NCBI GenBank assembly: GCA_038040445.1
Contig: JBBPIG010000008.1
Coordinates: 109,127 to 173,126 of the forward strand
From: Acidobacteriota bacterium
GTDB lineage: Bacteria > Acidobacteriota > Blastocatellia > UBA7656
Reading direction: 5' to 3'
Length of the DNA: 64,000 nucleotides
The notes beneath the pieces were generated by a model. That model made no database searches. It was not told the origin of the DNA and saw nothing but the letters and a program-made list of their open reading frames with translations. The translations under genes and the position numbers were made by a program. Positions 35,894 through 43,949 of the stretch are shown here, one piece after another. Every line of letters starts with the position of its first letter. Positions within the stretch are counted from its first letter, which is position 1.

Positions 35894-36487
35894 TTAGCTT
35901 CGCATACCTTCGCTGTCAAGGATCTGCTTAACTGCGTCCAGCAAGTTCTCGGCTTCAAACTCCGGGTTACATGGCCAGCGGTCGGGATGCGCAAAGGTCT
36001 CGCGACCGTAGCCTGTCATCACCAGCGCCGCGCGCGCCGAAACGTTTTCCGCAAGTTTGATATCGCTGGCCTTGTCTCCGATAACAAAGGAACGCGCGAG
36101 GTCAATGTTGTGCTCGCGCGATGCAGCATCGAGCATACCGGTTCGAGGTTTTCGGCACTCGCAGTCGAGGCGATAACGCGCATTTCCAACTTCGGGATGA
36201 TGAGGACAATAGTAAACCGCATCTATTCGCGCCCCGTCGCCGGCAAGCTCTTCGATCATTCGCGAATGAATCTTGTTCAGGGCTTCTTCCGTGTACAAGC
36301 CGCGCGCGATGCCGGATTGGTTGGTTATGACAATCGTTTTGAGCCTGGACCTATTGATCGCGCGCACGGCTTCAGCGGCCCAGGGGTAGAGAATCAACTG
36401 ATCGGGTGTCGACACGTATCCGGTGTCTTCGTTGAGCGTGCCGTCGCGGTCGAGAAATATAGCGCCTGAGAATTGCGGATCATTCAA
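35894..36487 (-). CDS. gmhB: D-glycero-D-manno-heptose-1,7-bisphosphate 7-phosphatase
   Basis: A HAD phosphatase of the GmhB/HisB-N type (~197 residues). The open frame starts at 36562, but its first ~25 codons lie in a heptamer repeat array (RNPQSAIRNPQ), so TTG 36487 (LNDPQFSGAIFLDRDGTLNEDTGYV) is the more likely start. Motifs are DxDGT in FLDRDGTLNED, VITNQSGIARG, the zinc-binding set CPHH ... CECRKP, and VIGDKASDIKLA. It removes the 7-phosphate in ADP-heptose synthesis for lipopolysaccharide, consistent with a Gram-negative envelope. No other heptose gene is in the window. Confidence 0.88.
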   Translation of the reverse strand: MNDPQFSGAIFLDRDGTLNEDTGYVSTPDQLILYPWAAEAVRAINRSRLKTIVITNQSGIARGLYTEEALNKIHSRMIEELAGDGARIDAVYYCPHHPEVGNARYRLDCECRKPRTGMLDAASREHNIDLARSFVIGDKASDIKLAENVSARAALVMTGYGRETFAHPDRWPCNPEFEAENLLDAVKQILDSEGMRS

Positions 36488-36563
36488 TTGCGGATTGCGG
36501 ATTGCGGATTGCGGATTGCGGGCCACTGGGCGAATCTTAGTTCCGCACCCTGCAATCCGCAAT
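36472..36563. repeat. Heptamer array with inverted partner arm (ATTGCGG type)
   Basis: Five perfect tandem ATTGCGG units (36487-36521), a stray unit at 36472, a ~30-bp spacer and the reverse-complement arm at about 36552-36563. It lies between the toroid-protein gene's stop and gmhB, and it overwrites the region where the gmhB start would be expected. Confidence 0.85.
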
Positions 36564-36568
36564 CGCGT

Positions 36569-37732
36569 TCAGTAGAGCGCTTTAGCGATGCCTACCAGCG
36601 ATGAGATATTGTGCTGCACAAAATCGATGCGGATCTTCATCGACGTCAGCCCTTCACGAAATCCACCGGCCGCGCGCCGCGGGTTTGGCAGAGACGTGCT
36701 GTTGCGAACGCTAAACTGCTGCGCAAGCTGAAACGACGCGCAGGCTTTTAGCGAGCCTGCTATCTTCGCCGCGCGAGAGTCGCCGGTAGAGCGCGCAACG
36801 CGGTAGGCCGCGACCAGACCTTCAGCTCTGGCTGCGGCCGGCGTCGCTCGGGGCGGGCCCGGTCCAAACCCACCCGAATAACCTGCCGGGTCGCTTTCTG
36901 AGTACTGATCAGCGATCATCGCCTCGGCGAGAGCGATCGAGTGCTCGGCGTACTTCTTTTCACGACCGATGTTGTACAGGGCTTCAAGCGCCTGCATAAG
37001 CCACGCATCCGGAGGCAACGCTCCCAACATGCGCTGCGACTCGATCAGATAGTCAGCTCCGCGCCGCGCGCAATCGAGCAGCCGCTTATCGCCATTCGAT
37101 CTGTAGAAAAGAATCAACCCGAGTATCGCCTCACCCGGATAGTACAGCGATGCTATACCTTCGGGGTCGCCTGTTCGAAGCCGATAGCGCGACTCAAAGG
37201 ATCCATCCCGGCGTTGCATCGCAAGGATAAGATTGGCCAGGCGAGCCGCGCTCTTACGATCCGCCGTTTTTCGATCGAGCTCGATCTGCTTTGCAAGCGC
37301 GGCCAGCGCCAACCCGTTCGCTCCAAGCTTCGCTTTGCCGTCGTAGTCCAGCACGTAGGCAGCTTCTCCGGACCGCACTGATTTAAGCCGGGTCTTTAGG
37401 AAAGTTATAGCCCGCCGCGACGATTCGAGATAACGACCGTCGCGCGTCGCCGCGTAGAGGTCGAGCAGAGACAATGCCGTACCGGCGTGCCTGACGATGT
37501 TGTACCTTCGCGATTCGAAGCGGTCTTGAGCTGGGTCGTAGTAATAATGAAAGCTCCCGTCGCGCCTCTGCATTCGGATAAGATAATCACCGCCCGCCCG
37601 AGCTGCAGCTATCAGTTGCCCGCGATTCAGTTCAGGTGCGTACGCGCTGCTGAGGGACGCGTTGGCAGCTCCTGAAGCATTTGAGAGCAGGATGACCGCG
37701 AGCAGGAACGATTTTTGTAGAACGATTCGCAT
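36569..37732 (-). CDS. Secreted alpha/alpha-toroid protein (terpene-cyclase/epimerase-like fold)
   Basis: A 387-residue protein with a signal peptide (about residues 1-25). The body consists of repeated helix pairs with QRRDGSF (twice: MQRRDGSFHYYYD and MQRRDGSFESRYR), RHAGTALSLLDLYAATRDGRYLESSRRAITFLK and YPGEAILGLILFYR, the pattern of (alpha/alpha)6 toroids found in squalene cyclase-like and D-glucuronyl C5-epimerase-like proteins. No known catalytic set is visible, so a carbohydrate-modifying or binding role is inference. Its start lies upstream of gmhB on the same strand. Confidence 0.65.
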   Translation of the reverse strand: MRIVLQKSFLLAVILLSNASGAANASLSSAYAPELNRGQLIAAARAGGDYLIRMQRRDGSFHYYYDPAQDRFESRRYNIVRHAGTALSLLDLYAATRDGRYLESSRRAITFLKTRLKSVRSGEAAYVLDYDGKAKLGANGLALAALAKQIELDRKTADRKSAARLANLILAMQRRDGSFESRYRLRTGDPEGIASLYYPGEAILGLILFYRSNGDKRLLDCARRGADYLIESQRMLGALPPDAWLMQALEALYNIGREKKYAEHSIALAEAMIADQYSESDPAGYSGGFGPGPPRATPAAARAEGLVAAYRVARSTGDSRAAKIAGSLKACASFQLAQQFSVRNSTSLPNPRRAAGGFREGLTSMKIRIDFVQHNISSLVGIAKALY

Positions 37733-37996
37733 CGACTAAAAGATTTAACATAACAGCACAAAGTCACAAAAGTGAGATTGATGCGCGGGGCCCGGAGAGT
37801 TTGTGGGTTCGTTGAGTTGATCTATGACGAGATGGATTAGTGGTCGGTTCGGTTAGAACACAGCGCTGGGCTAGAGATGGAAGTAGGAATGCGGATTCGC
37901 TTCCGCCTGTTCAAGAGCGAACATCGGGCCACAAACTAGAAAGGCTGCCGGCTCATTGGAGCGGGCAGCCTTTTCGTCTGATCTCGGCTTTCTAAT
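37733..37996. other. Intergenic gap with hairpin
   Basis: No gene is seen. The only structured part is the terminator-like hairpin at 37941-37972. Confidence 0.5.
37934..37972 (-). terminator. Terminator after ECF sigma gene
   Basis: A 9-bp stem AAGGCTGCC with GGCAGCCTT (37941-37949 and 37964-37972), plus an inner GCTC/GAGC pairing. The minus-strand tail reads TTTCTAGTTTG. It is 25 bp past the sigma-factor stop. A TTTT run on the other side means it may work in both directions. Confidence 0.65.
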
Positions 37997-38569
37997 TCAC
38001 GCTGCTTGCGCGCGCTGCAGCAGAAGACGGCGCAGCTTCAATCTGGCTTTGTGCAACTGCGACTTCGAGGTGCCGGCGCTGCATCCGAGCAACCTGGCTA
38101 TCTCCTCGTGCTCGTAGCCCTCAACATCGTGCAGCACGAATACGGTGCGATAGCCGTTCGGCAGTTGTGCGATCGCGGCCTCAAGGCCGATCCGATCGAC
38201 GATCGGCATGGCTTCGGGGTTAATTGTCTCGGGGTCGATCGAGTCGGGCATCTCGCCGTCGTCGGTAGTCAGTTCCGAGCGAACCGATCGCTTGCGAAAA
38301 TGCATAAGGACCTGGTTTACAGTCAGCCGATGAAGCCAGGTCGTGAATGCCGCTTCTCCGCGGAACGAACCGATCTTCCGATGGAGTTGAATGAATACCT
38401 CTTGAGTCAGATCCTCGGCCTCGGCCATGTTGCCCGTCATCCTCAGGCATATCGAATAGACTCGTCTGTAGTGTTTGCGGTACAGGTCTTCGAACCCGCT
38501 CATCGCATCGCCGGCCAATGCTGCGTTAAGCCCTGCGTCCGATTGAATCGATATTGCGTTGCTTGCCAT
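37997..38569 (-). CDS. ECF-type RNA polymerase sigma factor (RpoE-like)
   Basis: A 190-residue protein from ATG 38569, which has a GGAGGAA ribosome site; the frame is open for 56 more codons upstream without family similarity. Region 2 is [58 protein letters not shown], and region 4 is [52 protein letters not shown]. Both are intact. No anti-sigma factor gene follows, so its control is not visible here. Target promoters are unknown. Confidence 0.92.
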   Translation of the reverse strand: MASNAISIQSDAGLNAALAGDAMSGFEDLYRKHYRRVYSICLRMTGNMAEAEDLTQEVFIQLHRKIGSFRGEAAFTTWLHRLTVNQVLMHFRKRSVRSELTTDDGEMPDSIDPETINPEAMPIVDRIGLEAAIAQLPNGYRTVFVLHDVEGYEHEEIARLLGCSAGTSKSQLHKARLKLRRLLLQRAQAA

Positions 38570-38811
38570 CAGTCGTTCCTCCGAGTGTCCGCTCAACTTC
38601 GTAACTCCTAGAGCTGGTCGGTAGTAAGGTAGAGCGACTGACGTGCCATCTGCGCACTGTCGGCATCGCGCCGAAGAACCCTCGTGTTTATCGGGTTTAT
38701 CTAAGCCATGGGCTATCCTCGGAGCACTGACTGGCAATGGCTTTAGCTGTGGTTATCGTGTGGGGTCACCCCAAATAGTATGCGCGGGCATGAGCAAAGG
38801 ACAGGCTGGAC

Positions 38812-39279
38812 TCAGGAGCTTGAGGGTGCCTGGAATCGACGGGCAAGCAGCTCTGCGATGCTTGCCAACAATGATTCGTCCGCCTGGGTAAAGGCGTTTT
38901 CGAGGTCGCTGTCGATGTCTATCTGACCGATAATCTCTATCCCGTCTCGGATAAGCACGACGATTTCCGAGCGCGTCTCGACGCTGCAGGCGAGATAGTT
39001 ATCAAGCCGGGTAACGTCGCCGATAATCTGATTCGCGCCCTCGGCCACCGCAACGCCGCACACCCCGATTCCAATCGGGATGTGGGTATGCTCGGTGGGC
39101 TTGCCAATGTAGTTGTGCAGGACAAGCGTGTCGCCTTCGATCAGGTATATTCCCACCCAGTTGTAATGCTCGCGCTCCTGTTTGAGGATCCTTACCGTAG
39201 ATTGAAGCACTTCATCGCGCGATGCCGGGGAGTTAACCACCACTTCAACAAGGCTCGCGATCTCGTCAGCGGTCTTCAT
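38812..39279 (-). CDS. GAF-domain protein, probable free-methionine-(R)-sulfoxide reductase type
   Basis: A 155-residue single GAF domain. The order YNWVGIYLIEGDTLVLHNYIG, then IPIGIGVCGVAVAEG, LACSVETRSEIVVLIRDG and IIGQIDIDSD matches the fRMsr (MsrC) pattern. Cys in GVCG and LACS correspond to two of the three redox cysteines of the E. coli enzyme; the third (before IP) seems to be replaced (HTHIP). It may reduce free methionine-R-sulfoxide with a two-Cys mechanism, or be a non-catalytic GAF protein. It precedes the sigma gene on the same strand, with 240 bp between. Confidence 0.75.
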   Translation of the reverse strand: MKTADEIASLVEVVVNSPASRDEVLQSTVRILKQEREHYNWVGIYLIEGDTLVLHNYIGKPTEHTHIPIGIGVCGVAVAEGANQIIGDVTRLDNYLACSVETRSEIVVLIRDGIEIIGQIDIDSDLENAFTQADESLLASIAELLARRFQAPSSS

Positions 39280-39532
39280 CGATTCACAGGACTCCCGTTC
39301 CTTGGTTATTAACTAAGTCACTCAGAATAGGACGCCCGGACTATCGAACGCAAGACACGCTGCGAGTTGGCTACGCTAGAGTTGACCGGCACAACACCCA
39401 GGGTTTGCACTTTCGTTGAGTTCGAGCAGTCATCTTGATAGACTGCCCCCTAAACGCACATGAGAACAGAACGCAGGCGGTCTGGCTGGCAAAACCGGTT
39501 CTTGAATACAGCCTCTGAGTCGCAGCAGGGTG

Positions 39533-40354
39533 ATGATCGAAACAATCGCTACAGCCGATAGCAACCGCGAGCTCGCGCCTGGCTATCGACTTCTTACGCT
39601 GGATCTCAAAGAGGACGTCCCGGTGCGCGCCGGGCAATTTGCGATGCTGAAACCGCACGCTTCGCTTGAGCCTCTGCTGAGACGCGCGCTCGCGGTCTAC
39701 CGAGTTCACAGCCCGCGTCGCATCAGCTTTTTGTATCAGGTCTTAGGGCGTGGCACCGAGGCGCTGGCGCGCGTAGAAAACGGCGGCGCGGTCGAAGCGC
39801 TCCTTCCGCTCGGCAATAGCTGGCCGGACGCAATCGGAGCCAATCAACGGGTGATCGTTGTCGCGGGAGGCATCGGCTCTGCCTCGGTCTTCATGTTGTG
39901 CGAAAAACTCGCGAGCACTGGAGTCGATACCCAATTGCTATTCGGCGCCAGGAGCGAGCCCACGGCCATCGGGTGCGGCCTCGAAGACTTCCGTGCTCTT
40001 GGCCTTCCGCTCACGCTCACTACAGACGACGGCAGCCTCGGTGAACAAGGCTTTGTTACCGGAGCGCTGGAACGCGAGCTTCTCCGGAGCGGCCGCCCGC
40101 GCTCGACGATCTACGCCTGCGGGCCTTGGGTGATGATGAAGCGAGTCGCCGAGATAGCTGTTCAGTTTGAAGCCCGCTGCTTTGTTTCGCTCGAAGCGCC
40201 CATGGGCTGCGGCTTCGGCGTGTGCGTGGGCTGCGTAGTCGCCGTTAAAACAAGAGGAACGAACGAATACGGTTCATATAAGCGCGTTTGCACTGACGGC
40301 TCAATATTCCCGGCTGAATCGATTAGATGGGAAGTGGATCCGATCGCCCACTAA
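39533..40354 (+). CDS. pyrK: Dihydroorotate dehydrogenase B electron-transfer subunit
   Basis: A 273-residue ferredoxin-reductase-like protein; ATG 39533 (or GTG 39530). The N-terminal FAD-binding barrel has PVRAGQFAMLKP and PLLRRALAVY, the NAD-binding half has VAGGIGSASVFML and YACGPWVMMKR, and the C-terminal 2Fe-2S loop has Cys in MGCGFGVCVGCVV plus RVCTDG (four Cys). PyrK passes electrons from PyrD's FMN to NAD+. It lies 53 bp upstream of pyrD on the same strand. This pairing means the class 1B enzyme is used for UMP synthesis. Confidence 0.93.
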   Translation: MIETIATADSNRELAPGYRLLTLDLKEDVPVRAGQFAMLKPHASLEPLLRRALAVYRVHSPRRISFLYQVLGRGTEALARVENGGAVEALLPLGNSWPDAIGANQRVIVVAGGIGSASVFMLCEKLASTGVDTQLLFGARSEPTAIGCGLEDFRALGLPLTLTTDDGSLGEQGFVTGALERELLRSGRPRSTIYACGPWVMMKRVAEIAVQFEARCFVSLEAPMGCGFGVCVGCVVAVKTRGTNEYGSYKRVCTDGSIFPAESIRWEVDPIAH

Positions 40355-40407
40355 CAATCTCGATGCGGGTTCAGGACTAGCGATCTCATTTCGAGCATAC
40401 AGCAAAC

Positions 40408-41337
40408 ATGGCAGACGGAACTAACAACGATCCGAGGCTCGCAGTCGAGATCTCTGGCATCCGTTTCAACAACCCGGTGATTGGAGCATCCGGCACTTTC
40501 GGATACGGGCTTGAGTTCGCGGACCTCATAGATTTGAACAGGCTTGGCGGCTTCGCTACCAAAGGGCTTTCAGCGCGCCCGCTGCCCGGCAACCCGCCTC
40601 CTCGAATCGTTGAAACGCACGGCGGTATGTTGAACGCGATCGGTCTTCAGAACATCGGTGCGCGCGCGTTCGTCGAAGAAAAGCTTCCCCTGCTTGCGCG
40701 TTACGACACGCGAATCATTGCAAACGTGTTCGGCTATTCGGACGACGAATACATCGAAGCCATCACGATCCTGAACGACGGCGACGGTATCGCAGCCTAT
40801 GAGCTGAACATATCGTGCCCTAACGTAAAGGAAGGCGGCATCGTGATCGGCAATTCGCCCACCGCAGCAGCGCGGCTCACTGAGAAAGCAAAGCTGGCGT
40901 CCTCTCGACCGCTCATAGTCAAGCTATCTCCAAACGTTACTGATATCGCCATACTGGCCCGTGCGATCGTCGACGCCGGAGCAGACTGTATTTCGTTGAT
41001 TAACACAATCGTAGGGATGTCGATCGATGTGAACACACGGAAACCGCGGTTGAGCTACGGCACGGGTGGGCTGTCAGGCCCGGCTATTCGCCCGATCGCA
41101 GTTCGCATGGTTCACGAAGTAGCGAGAGCCGTTGACGTGCCGCTAATCGGCATCGGCGGCATAGCCTCTGCCGCCGACGCGCTTGAATTCATTATCGCCG
41201 GCGCAACCGCGATTCAGATCGGAACAGCCAACTACTATGACCCCACAGTCACGATGAAGGTGATTGACGGCCTTACAGCACACTGCGAAAGTCACCACAT
41301 CGCAACGATCAAAGGCCTGATCGGCTCGCTAGAATAG
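40408..41337 (+). CDS. pyrD: Dihydroorotate dehydrogenase B catalytic subunit
   Basis: A 309-residue FMN TIM-barrel enzyme oxidising dihydroorotate to orotate. Features are [41 protein letters not shown] with the catalytic Cys of class 1 enzymes, [19 protein letters not shown], and the phosphate-binding [32 protein letters not shown]. It matches the 1B type, in agreement with pyrK just upstream. Length is normal. Confidence 0.95.
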   Translation: MADGTNNDPRLAVEISGIRFNNPVIGASGTFGYGLEFADLIDLNRLGGFATKGLSARPLPGNPPPRIVETHGGMLNAIGLQNIGARAFVEEKLPLLARYDTRIIANVFGYSDDEYIEAITILNDGDGIAAYELNISCPNVKEGGIVIGNSPTAAARLTEKAKLASSRPLIVKLSPNVTDIAILARAIVDAGADCISLINTIVGMSIDVNTRKPRLSYGTGGLSGPAIRPIAVRMVHEVARAVDVPLIGIGGIASAADALEFIIAGATAIQIGTANYYDPTVTMKVIDGLTAHCESHHIATIKGLIGSLE

Positions 41338-41369
41338 GGGTGCCTTAACTCAGCGGTACGCGACAAATC

Positions 41370-41398
41370 TTGACTTCGCATTCCGCTCGGCGTATAAC
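41370..41398 (+). promoter_or_regulatory. Candidate sigma-70 promoter
   Basis: -35 TTGACT (41370-41375), a 17-bp spacer and -10 TATAAC (41393-41398), five of six matches in each hexamer. It lies 145 bp before the bactofilin start and after pyrD, so the bactofilin gene can be read separately from the pyr genes. Confidence 0.65.
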
Positions 41399-41542
41399 CT
41401 GTCTGCCCCGATTCTAAAACAAGCGAGCAGGTACTATCGCAGATCGCAGACAGCGACTTCTTAAACTTCGGGGCTTCCTCACGCCAGAGAGTCAATTGCA
41501 GTAATGAGGTTCTTGCGAGCAAATAAAACGGGGATAGATAGA

Positions 41543-41968
41543 ATGAAATTAGTCAAAGGTGAACCCAACGAGTCAGATTTCGGATGGATAGGTCGCGGGA
41601 TCGAAGTTAAGGGCGACATAGCATTCGCTGATCGGCTTCAAGTCGATGGTAATGTTACGGGCAAGCTGAAATCCGACAGCGGAACTCTCATAGTAGGCGA
41701 GTCGGGCCGGCTCGATGCGCAAATCGACGTCGGCGTTTGCGTAGTTCACGGAGAGCTTCACGGCAACCTAGTCGCGCGGTCCAAAGTCGAGATTCGCAGG
41801 ACCGGTCGCGTTCACGGAGACGTGGTTACGCCAGTGCTGCTAGTCGAAGAGGGCGCGGTGTTCAACGGGGCAATCAGGATGACCCAGGAAACCGGCGCCC
41901 GTCTGCTCGAAGAAGTCCGGCCGAGTGATGTTGACGCTGAGGGCCGCCGGCAAGCAAGCGGCGCATAA
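41543..41968 (+). CDS. Bactofilin-family polymer-forming protein
   Basis: A 141-residue protein; ATG 41543 follows GGGGATAG, and an ATG 13 codons upstream lacks a good site. The core is the right-handed beta-helix: EVKGDIAFADRLQVDGNVTGKL, GTLIVGESGRLDAQIDVGVCVVHGELHGNLVARSKVEIRRTGRVHGDVVTPVLLVEEGAVFNGAIRM. Bactofilins assemble into nucleotide-free filaments that shape the cell or position wall enzymes. No peptidase M23 partner is next to it; it sits alone between pyrD and pyrF. Confidence 0.9.
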   Translation: MKLVKGEPNESDFGWIGRGIEVKGDIAFADRLQVDGNVTGKLKSDSGTLIVGESGRLDAQIDVGVCVVHGELHGNLVARSKVEIRRTGRVHGDVVTPVLLVEEGAVFNGAIRMTQETGARLLEEVRPSDVDAEGRRQASGA

Positions 41969-42014
41969 ATCATCTTAAGGTAGTCCTCTCCCTCGCGTTG
42001 AACTCCGAAAGACA

Positions 42015-42244
42015 GCGGTAGTGTCCTAATCTTGTGTTGGCCGACCAGGACACTATCAAGCGACCGCGTATTTGGACTGCGGTGGCGTCTTTGCGTTGCC
42101 ACCGCTTTCTGTCGTTTCGTGGGCGATAACCAAAAGCGGCGGCAACGCACAAAGGCCGCCGCAGTCCAAATATTCCGTCGCCCGTAATCGGGTCGTGCGC
42201 CCAGGCCACCTGCAAATATCAACACAAGATTAGGACACTACCGC
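42015..42244. mobile_element. 230-bp MITE-like element with 25-bp perfect terminal inverted repeats
   Basis: Termini 42015-42039 and 42220-42244 are exact reverse complements over 25 bp (beginning GCGGTAGTGTCCTAAT). Inside, TATTTGGACTGCGG and its complement CCGCAGTCCAAATA, and TTGCCACCGCTTT with AAAGCGGCGGCAA, make nested arms. The left end also has a local hairpin TAGTGTCCT/AGGACACTA. There is no open frame of note, so it would need a transposase in trans. No clear target duplication is visible. A degenerate copy of the left end lies at 61625. Confidence 0.85.
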
Positions 42245-42358
42245 CCCGGCTTGAATCGAGTTCTTCTCGCCGCTATATTCGAAACTGGCGATGATGATTT
42301 GTAGTATTCAAGAGAGAGCGACGATCGAGGCGGCTCATTAACCCTTTCCGAGGAAGCG

Positions 42359-43108
42359 ATGCTACCGGCGACGACAACCACCCCAATCCCCTCGAGCGTC
42401 AAGGACCAGCTCATCGTCGCGCTGGATGTGCCGGATCGCGACAGCGCGTTGCGGCTGGTCGAACGGCTGAGCGGCGCCGTCGGGATGTTCAAGATCGGGA
42501 GCCAGCTCTTCACCGCCGAAGGCCCACAGCTCGTGCGCGAGATTGTAACTGCCGGAGAGCGCGTGTTTCTTGACCTCAAGTTTCACGACATACCCAACAC
42601 TGTAGCCGGCGCGGTTGAATCTGCGGCTCGGCTCGGGGTCTCAATACTAAACGTGCACACCCTGGGCGGGTCGGAGATGATGCGCGCGGCCGCACACGCG
42701 GTCGGCGATCGCGGCTTGCTATGGATCACCCGGCCAGCAGTGCTCGGCGTAACGGTTCTCACGAGCATGGACAAATCCGATCTTTCCGACGTCGGGATCA
42801 CGCCGGACTTGAGCTCCGAAGTTGTACGCCTGGCCGCCCTCGCGCAGGATTCAGGATTGGACGGCATAGTCGCGTCGCCACATGAGATTCGCCTGATCCG
42901 CGAGCGCATCACAGCAGAGCGGTTCATCATACTTACACCTGGCATACGTCCGGCGTGGTCGGCGAAGGCCGACCAGAAGCGCATCGCAACTCCTGCCCAC
43001 GCGATACGCGACGGCGCCGACTTTATCGTCGTCGGACGCGCCATCACCGACAGCGCCGACCCGCGCGCCGCCGCCGAACTAATCCTTGAAGAGATCAATG
43101 CCGAGTAG
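42359..43108 (+). CDS. pyrF: Orotidine-5'-phosphate decarboxylase
   Basis: A 249-residue TIM-barrel enzyme making UMP. The family pattern is complete: LIVALDVPDRDSALRLVERL, MFKIGSQLF, catalytic FLDLKFHDIPNT (Asp-Lys-Asp), GLDGIVASPHEI, LTPGIRP and IVVGRAITDSADPRAAA. A GAGGAA ribosome site lies close to ATG 42359. It is separated from pyrD by the bactofilin gene and the 230-bp element, so the original pyr cluster may have been split. Confidence 0.94.
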   Translation: MLPATTTTPIPSSVKDQLIVALDVPDRDSALRLVERLSGAVGMFKIGSQLFTAEGPQLVREIVTAGERVFLDLKFHDIPNTVAGAVESAARLGVSILNVHTLGGSEMMRAAAHAVGDRGLLWITRPAVLGVTVLTSMDKSDLSDVGITPDLSSEVVRLAALAQDSGLDGIVASPHEIRLIRERITAERFIILTPGIRPAWSAKADQKRIATPAHAIRDGADFIVVGRAITDSADPRAAAELILEEINAE

Positions 43109-43135
43109 CCGATTCGGCAGCAACCCCAGCAATCA

Positions 43136-43873
43136 ATGATAAGCCAGGCGCCGCCGCAGTATCGAGTCGAAGGCTCGGGCCCCCTGTTAATCTACATCGC
43201 CGGCCTGGATGGTACGGGCCAGCTCTTCTTCAAGCAGATTCCGCCGCTCACGCGCTCCCGTCGCGTAGTAACGTTTCGATCTCGCGAAGGCGGCCGATTC
43301 ACGTATGAGGATTTGACCGATGATCTGGCTGCGATCATCCGGGACCTTGGAGAAAAGCAAGCGACGATACTGGGAGAATCTTTTGGCGGGACCGTCGCGC
43401 TCAGCTTTGCGTTGCGCTATCCACAGATGGTCGAAAGGCTGGTGGTGATCAATTCGTTTCCGCGCTTTCGGAACCGGTTCACGATCAAGCTCGGCGCGAT
43501 GCTGGCCTCAGGCTTGCCGTTTCGGTTGCTTTGGCCGGTGCGGCGAGCGGCGAACACTCTGGGCTTGCTTGTAGATGAAGTGAGCCGCGAAGATCGACGC
43601 ATCTTCTGGAAAGCGATCCGAACAGTCAGCGGCGAAGCTTACGCGCGGCGCCTTCATCTCATCGCTGAACTCGATCTCGAGGACCGCCTCTCCGAAATTC
43701 GATCGCCCGCGCTGTTCATCGCCGGCGATCGAGACCTGCTGATTCCATCCGTCAAAGAAGCGCACGCGATGGCCGCGCGAATGCCCAACGCAACAGTGAA
43801 GGTGATAAGAGGTGCAGGCCACGCATGTTTGCTGGGCAATCGAGTCCGCCTCGCCGAGCTACTCGCGGAGTAG
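43136..43873 (+). CDS. Alpha/beta hydrolase
   Basis: A 245-residue serine hydrolase. The nucleophile elbow is ILGESFGGTVAL (Ser in GESFG, near residue 84), the acid is in LFIAGDRDLLIP, and the His in IRGAGHACLLGN. The oxyanion region is LIYIAGLDGTGQLFF. Substrate is unknown. It starts 27 bp after pyrF on the same strand. Confidence 0.85.
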   Translation: MISQAPPQYRVEGSGPLLIYIAGLDGTGQLFFKQIPPLTRSRRVVTFRSREGGRFTYEDLTDDLAAIIRDLGEKQATILGESFGGTVALSFALRYPQMVERLVVINSFPRFRNRFTIKLGAMLASGLPFRLLWPVRRAANTLGLLVDEVSREDRRIFWKAIRTVSGEAYARRLHLIAELDLEDRLSEIRSPALFIAGDRDLLIPSVKEAHAMAARMPNATVKVIRGAGHACLLGNRVRLAELLAE

Positions 43874-43949
43874 TTACCTCTCGTCTGCGGGACGCTGCCA
43901 CTACGAGCCGTCTTCTGCTTAGGTGAGTCGAGTGCGGTCCACACAAATC

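Noticed and set aside
39280-39529. Gene in the gap before pyrK
   Set aside because: The minus-strand frame there continues into pyrK antisense and shows no ribosome site or domain.
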